A stretch of DNA of 64,000 bases from Conexibacter sp. DBS9H8. Lineage in GTDB: Bacteria; Actinomycetota; Thermoleophilia; Solirubrobacterales; Solirubrobacteraceae. Shown one piece after another: positions 60,171-64,000 of the stretch. Position 1 is the first letter of the stretch; each line of letters starts with the position of its first letter. A program made the translations under genes and the position numbers. The notes under the pieces are model-generated. The model searched no databases and had not been told where the DNA came from. It worked only from the letters and a program-made list of their open reading frames with translations. The stretch is from contig NZ_CP097128.1 of assembly GCF_023330685.1 (NCBI RefSeq), positions 2,108,001-2,172,000 on the forward strand, in the 5' to 3' direction.

Positions 60171-61696
60171 ACGGTCACGCCACCGCCGTGCCTGGGCCCC
60201 CCGTCGGCGTCCTCGGCCCCGGGGTGGGGCCCGCCGTGGACGTCCTCGGGGCCGGCGGGGGCACCCGAGCCGCGGTAGGCGAGTGCGAGCAGGCCGGCGA
60301 GCAGCGTTGTCGCCAGCAGGTAGCCGACCTCCACGCGCCAGACCTTCGCGTCAGGGCCGCTCCCGACGGTTGGGAGTGCGACGAACAGGACGAACACGAC
60401 GGCGGCGCTCAGCCAGCTCCACGCCGCCCGCCCCGCCCGGCCGCGGGCGAGGAGCGCCTGGTTGAAGGTGCCCGCACACAGGTGCATCCCCATTCCGATG
60501 CCGACGAGGGCGAGCCCGTATCGGTTCCACGGCACGTGGGCGGCGTGGCGGGCGTGGCTCTCGAGCAGGTGCGACATCACGAACGGTCCGATGCTGAGCA
60601 GCCCGAGGCTGACGAGCCCGGCGAACACCGCGATCGCCCGCACCGTCGTCTTCACCGCCCGGGCGAACTCGGAGGCGGATCCGACCACCTCCATCGAGGT
60701 GAGGTGGGGCAGGATCGAGGTCTGCACCGCCTGGAAGAGCTGCAGCGGCGCCCGGACGATCAACAGGACGTTGAAGACGAATCCGGCCAGCCCGTTGGTG
60801 ATGTCACCGCCCCCGCGCCCGAGGGCGACGATCAGGACGCCCGCGTTCATCAACGTCTGCTCAGAGGCCATGATCGCGACGACGGCCGCAGCGAACCCGC
60901 TGCCGTGGCGCAGGGACAGGTCGGTGGAGGCCGCCTCGGTGGACTCGCCGCCGGGGCCGGACTGCAGCGCGGCGTCGACCCGCTCGATCTCCGCCGCGGC
61001 CGCCGCCCGGTGCGGCCCCTGGCCCCCGGACGTCTCGCGGTGCCGCCCTCGCACGCGCCCGAACGCGAGCGGGATGACGAGCAGAGAGGCGAACGGGGCC
61101 ACCGCCATCCCGAGGCCGACCGCGCCGAGGTGGGCGCCGACGGCGAGCACCGCGACGACGGCGAAGCTGAACCGGCTCGTCGATTCGAGGAACACGAGGC
61201 CGCCGTAGAGGGCGAAGCGCTGGTTCCCGGCCAGCCACCCCCGGGCGAAGTAGGACGCGGCGTAGGCGAGCACCCCGATGACGAGGATCCAGAACAGCTC
61301 CCGCGACCCCTTGAACAGGCCGTGGACGAGCGGTCCGTGCAGCCCGAAGGCGAGGGCGACGAAGATCGCCGCGAAGCTCGCCTGCAGCAGTGCGGGCACC
61401 CGCAGCACCCGTGCGGACGGTTCCCCGCGGGCCCGTCGGTCGGCGATCGTGCGGGACAGCAGCTGCTCGACCGGCCGGTAGATGACCGACAGGATCACGT
61501 ACATGATCGCCCAGCAGATCGACACACGGCTGTAGTCGGCCGGGCTCAGCAGGTTCGCCCCGAAGGCGAGGTAGGCGAAGGTGAACAGCCCCGTCGAGGC
61601 GATCCCGACCGAGAGGATGCGCGTGCCCGACGCGAGCTGCCGGGCGGTCGCGGCGCCGTCGGCCGGGCCGGACGGACGTTCAGCGGGTGCGGACAA
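60158..61696 (-). CDS. Polysaccharide/lipid flippase-like membrane protein (MOP superfamily)
   Basis: 512 residues with about twelve to fourteen membrane helices, e.g. ILSVGIASTGLFTFAYLAFGANLL and ASFAAIFVALAFGLHGPLVHGLF. The order LLSPADYSRVSICWAI near the start, a central cytoplasmic loop rich in Glu/Gly, and paired six-helix bundles fit Wzx/MurJ-like flippases. A disordered His/Gly/Pro-rich tail ends the protein. Probably flips a lipid-linked glycan. Its start overlaps the methyltransferase gene by 17 nt, and with GT2 upstream the three genes (63358 to 60158) read as one operon. Confidence 0.75.
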   Translation of the reverse strand: MSAPAERPSGPADGAATARQLASGTRILSVGIASTGLFTFAYLAFGANLLSPADYSRVSICWAIMYVILSVIYRPVEQLLSRTIADRRARGEPSARVLRVPALLQASFAAIFVALAFGLHGPLVHGLFKGSRELFWILVIGVLAYAASYFARGWLAGNQRFALYGGLVFLESTSRFSFAVVAVLAVGAHLGAVGLGMAVAPFASLLVIPLAFGRVRGRHRETSGGQGPHRAAAAAEIERVDAALQSGPGGESTEAASTDLSLRHGSGFAAAVVAIMASEQTLMNAGVLIVALGRGGGDITNGLAGFVFNVLLIVRAPLQLFQAVQTSILPHLTSMEVVGSASEFARAVKTTVRAIAVFAGLVSLGLLSIGPFVMSHLLESHARHAAHVPWNRYGLALVGIGMGMHLCAGTFNQALLARGRAGRAAWSWLSAAVVFVLFVALPTVGSGPDAKVWRVEVGYLLATTLLAGLLALAYRGSGAPAGPEDVHGGPHPGAEDADGGPRHGGGVTVQSA

Positions 61697-62306
61697 GCAG
61701 CATCGTCCACGGGAACGGCGACCGCGCCGCGATCACCTCACCGTGCCGGGCGAGCAGGGCGACGAAGCCGCGTCGGGACCAGTGGTTGATGTGCCCGGGC
61801 GTATTTCCGAGCGCGCTCACGTAGGCGCCGCGGGCGAGATTGAGCGCCCGCCACAGCGGTTCGTGCGGGACCGACACGAGCAGATGCGCTCCGCTCACAC
61901 GCGCCATCTCGGCGACCACACGCTCGGGTGCCGGCACGTGCTCGAGCACTTCGGTCGCGCACACGAGGTCGAACTCCCCGTCCCGGTAGGGCAGGCCGCC
62001 GGTGACGTCGAGGGCGGACAGCTCGAGGTTCGCCTGCCGCTGGCGTGCCCAGTGCGCGGCAAGCTTGGGGTCCTCGAGGTCGACGCCGACGACGCGACCG
62101 TCACCGAGTCGCTGGGCCCACTGGCTCGTCAGCACCGCCTCACCGCAGCCGATGTCGAGGACTGACCGGGGGGCGGCCCGGGTGAAGAGCTCGTCGAGGG
62201 TCCCCTCGAAGCCGGCCATCAGCCGCCGGACGAGCGGGTTCGTCGACCCGTACTTGTCGAAGGTGTTGCCGGTCGGAACCGGGGGGTTGGACGTATCGGA
62301 CGGCAT
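61680..62306 (-). CDS. Class I SAM-dependent methyltransferase
   Basis: 208 residues from the ATG at 62306. The SAM site is SVLDIGCGEAVLTSQWA, then VVGVDLEDPKLAAH, LDVTGGLPYRDGEFDLVCATEVLEHV and HLLVSVPHEPLW. The N-terminus (GNTFDKYGSTNPLVRRLMAGF) resembles glycan- or lipid-modifying methyltransferases of glycosyltransferase clusters. Substrate unknown. It lies 17 bp after the GT2 gene and overlaps the flippase start, supporting a joint role in making a surface glycan or glycolipid. Confidence 0.83.
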   Translation of the reverse strand: MPSDTSNPPVPTGNTFDKYGSTNPLVRRLMAGFEGTLDELFTRAAPRSVLDIGCGEAVLTSQWAQRLGDGRVVGVDLEDPKLAAHWARQRQANLELSALDVTGGLPYRDGEFDLVCATEVLEHVPAPERVVAEMARVSGAHLLVSVPHEPLWRALNLARGAYVSALGNTPGHINHWSRRGFVALLARHGEVIAARSPFPWTMLLVRTR

Positions 62307-62323
62307 CGCGATGACAACCCCGC

Positions 62324-63358
62324 TCAGACGGGAAGGTGCTCCTCGGTCGCCGGGTCGGTCTGGTCCCCGCGGGCCAGCCGCGGCTGGGCGGGCTGGTAGT
62401 GCGATGGTGCGATCCCGAGCTGTAGCTCGATCCGGCGGACCCGTTCGAAGGTGCGCTGCGACAGGGTGCGCTGGGCGTCGAGGAGATCGCCGATGACGCC
62501 GAGTGCTCCGAGCAGCATTGCGGCGTTGAACAGGACGGCACCGGCGATCAGCAGCTGGATATGGCCGGCGCGGCCACCGTGGGCGATGAAGTCGACGATG
62601 AAGTAGACGAACAGCCCCAACCCGATCACCCCGAAGAACGCTGCCCCGGTCCAGAACACCTTCAGCGGCTGGTGCTGGGAGTAGATCCGGAAGATCGACA
62701 GTCCATTGCGGCGGACGTAGGCGGAGGTCGACGGAAACAGGCGCGACTCTCGGGTCTTCGGGTTCGTCTGGATCGGCACATGATCGACCGCGGCATTGAG
62801 CTTGCCCGCCTGGATGAGCGTCTCGAGCGTGTAGGTGAACTTTGACACCGGCTGAATCGCCAGCGCCGCCTCCCGGTTGTAGGCGCGGAACCCCGACGTC
62901 GTGTCGGGCACCGTCGTGCTCGACGCCTGCCGGACGACCCAGGAGCCAAGCCGCTGCAGCCGCTTCTTGAACGGCGAGAAGTGCTCGATGGTCATCACCC
63001 GGCGGTCCCCGACGACCATGTCGGCACGGCCCTCGAGGATCGGTGCGACGAGGTCCGGTATGCACCTGCCGTCGTACTGGTTGTCTGCGTCCGTGTTGAC
63101 GATCACGTCGGCGCCAAGCTTCAGGCAGGCGTCGAGCCCGGCCTGGAAGCCCGCGGCCAACCCCTTGTTGTTGGTGAAGCTGACGATGTGATCGACCCCG
63201 TGGGCGACCGCCACCTCCACGGTGCGATCGGTCGACCCGTCGTCGACGATCAGCCACTCGACGACGTCGAACCCCGGTACCCGCCGTGGCAGGTCCGCCA
63301 GCGTCGCGGGCAGCTGGGCCTCCTCGTTGAAGCAGGGGATCTGAATGATGAGCTTCAT
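62324..63358 (-). CDS. Membrane-bound family 2 glycosyltransferase
   Basis: 344 residues from the ATG at 63358. The GT2 core is clear: IIQIPCFNEEAQLPATL, VEWLIVDDGSTDRTVE, NNKGLAAGFQAGL, IVNTDADNQYDGRCIP (DXD-type) and TTSGFRAYNR. Two C-terminal membrane helices (FWTGAAFFGVIGLGLFVYFIV; LLIAGAVLFNAAMLLGALGV) place it with the polyprenyl-phosphate glycosyltransferases of the ArnC/GtrB group. It probably charges a lipid carrier with a sugar for a GT-C transferase such as the one at 63441. It heads the minus-strand operon with the methyltransferase and flippase. Confidence 0.85.
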   Translation of the reverse strand: MKLIIQIPCFNEEAQLPATLADLPRRVPGFDVVEWLIVDDGSTDRTVEVAVAHGVDHIVSFTNNKGLAAGFQAGLDACLKLGADVIVNTDADNQYDGRCIPDLVAPILEGRADMVVGDRRVMTIEHFSPFKKRLQRLGSWVVRQASSTTVPDTTSGFRAYNREAALAIQPVSKFTYTLETLIQAGKLNAAVDHVPIQTNPKTRESRLFPSTSAYVRRNGLSIFRIYSQHQPLKVFWTGAAFFGVIGLGLFVYFIVDFIAHGGRAGHIQLLIAGAVLFNAAMLLGALGVIGDLLDAQRTLSQRTFERVRRIELQLGIAPSHYQPAQPRLARGDQTDPATEEHLPV

Positions 63359-63364
63359 GACAGG

Positions 63365-63376
63365 GAACGGCCGTTC
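63365..63376. promoter_or_regulatory. Perfect 12-bp palindrome between divergent glycosyltransferase genes
   Basis: GAACGGCCGTTC lies 6 bp upstream of the GT2 start in the 82-bp divergent gap. GGGAAC (63363-63368) also has an inverse, GTTCCC, at 63407-63412. It could be an operator controlling the GT2 operon. Confidence 0.35.
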
Positions 63377-63440
63377 GCGGCCGGGCGGTGGGCTGCGGGC
63401 AGCGCGGTTCCCAAACGGTAGCGGGATACTCGACGGCGAC

Positions 63441-64000
63441 ATGGAGTTGGTGAGCACCGCCCACGAGCCCGTCCGGCGCGGCCGCCTCACCGTGGCCCCT
63501 CCCGGACCCGGCCGCCGGCCGCCGGGCCGGGGCCGCTTCGCGCGACGGACTCGCCGGCTCGACCCCGTCCACGTCGGTCTCGCCGTCCTGCTCGTCCTCA
63601 CCCTCGGGCTGCGGCTGTGGGGGATCCGCCAGGGGCTCCCGTTCTCCTACAACGCCGATGAGGCCGAGCACTTCCTCCCCAAGGCCGTGCAATTCCTCGG
63701 CGGCGACTGGAACCCCCACTATTTCCTCAACCCGCCGGCCTACTCCTACCTGCTGGCGATCGTCTTCGAGCTGTGGTTCGGCTCTGCTGACGCGGTGACG
63801 CGGGCCTACACCCTCGATCCGAGTGCCCTCTTCCTTATCGCCCGGGTCGTCGCCGCGATCCTCGGCACCCTCGCGGTCTGGCTGCTCTACGGCGCCGGCG
63901 TGCGCCTGCTCGTCCATCGGGCCGCCGCGCTGCTGGCGGCGGCGATCTTCGGGTGCGCGTTCCTGCCGGTCTTCTACTCCCACCTCGCGCTCAACGACGT
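63441..64000 (+). CDS. GT39-like membrane glycosyltransferase (runs off the window)
   Basis: The frame opens at the ATG at 63441, 8 nt after a TACTCG box, and remains open to the window end: 186 residues seen, with no stop. A basic Arg/Pro/Gly-rich tail of ~40 residues precedes the first helix (VHVGLAVLLVLTLGLRLWGI). YNADEAEHFLPKAVQFLGGDWNPHYF carries the acidic pair of the PMT_2/GT39 catalytic loop, followed by NPPAYSYLLAIVFELW. It likely uses a lipid-phosphate sugar from the GT2 encoded divergently. The C-terminal part is outside the window. Confidence 0.78.
   Translation, partial: MELVSTAHEPVRRGRLTVAPPGPGRRPPGRGRFARRTRRLDPVHVGLAVLLVLTLGLRLWGIRQGLPFSYNADEAEHFLPKAVQFLGGDWNPHYFLNPPAYSYLLAIVFELWFGSADAVTRAYTLDPSALFLIARVVAAILGTLAVWLLYGAGVRLLVHRAAALLAAAIFGCAFLPVFYSHLALND

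Overview
The window is very GC-rich DNA that looks like a single actinobacterial chromosome segment. The best guess is the class Thermoleophilia (Solirubrobacterales-like), though the sequence alone does not prove this. The evidence is a Gram-positive-type division and cell-wall (dcw) cluster, a MurE with the meso-diaminopimelate signature, scpA/scpB beside a pseudouridine synthase, an F420-type (Ddn) protein, several lipid-linked-mannose type glycosyltransferases, and many genes whose start codon lies only 6-11 nt after a TANNNT -10 box, which suggests leaderless transcription. No rRNA, tRNA, CRISPR array, insertion sequence or phage gene was seen. No gene-free stretch exceeds 300 bp; the longest gaps are 2295-2555 and 16461-16732, and both hold regulatory structure.

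Layout. 60-2294: a polyprenol-phosphate mannose synthase, an unknown acidic protein, and a response regulator that lacks most phosphorylation residues. 2391-14308: mraZ, rsmH, ftsL-like, ftsI, murE, murF, mraY, murD, ftsW, murG. 14320-19581: an inserted block that splits the dcw cluster, holding two divergent DUF2294 (MpsC-like) genes, a STAS protein without the usual serine, an ECF sigma factor, a GGDEF protein, a secreted GH6 protein and a Ddn-family protein. 19578-24072: murC, murB, ftsQ, ftsZ. 24197-28350: a large secreted repeat/PKD-like protein and a secreted GH2 enzyme. 28386-32729: glycine cleavage genes gcvT, gcvH, gcvPA, gcvPB. 32748-39707: an M20 peptidase, trpS, scpA, scpB, a secreted GH30 enzyme, rlmN and an RluB-type synthase. 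39607-42881: two multi-membrane glycosyltransferases. 42917-48685: an aromatic amino acid run (AroH chorismate mutase, HisC-type aminotransferase, DAHP synthase, tyrA, aroA) ending in cmk. 48741-59610: a PIG-V-like mannosyltransferase, der, metK, a two-helix membrane protein, priA, def, fmt, rsmB, a zinc-ribbon protein and rpe. 59598-64000: a lipoprotein and a glycoconjugate group (flippase, methyltransferase, GT2, and a GT39-like gene that runs off the window).

The most notable observation is a 19-codon reading frame at 44419-44478, directly behind a -10 box and upstream of the DAHP synthase gene. It encodes MASAPASRISRWSRYWRFS, with Trp, Tyr, Trp and Phe in its last eight residues. An 11-bp stem starts exactly at its stop codon. 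This looks like a leader-peptide attenuator that senses all three aromatic amino acids. Other points worth attention are the regulatory block inside the dcw cluster, degenerate signalling domains (response regulator and STAS), helically phased MraZ boxes, an FtsL-like protein with a ~195-residue basic tail, and secreted glycosidases coupled to housekeeping genes.
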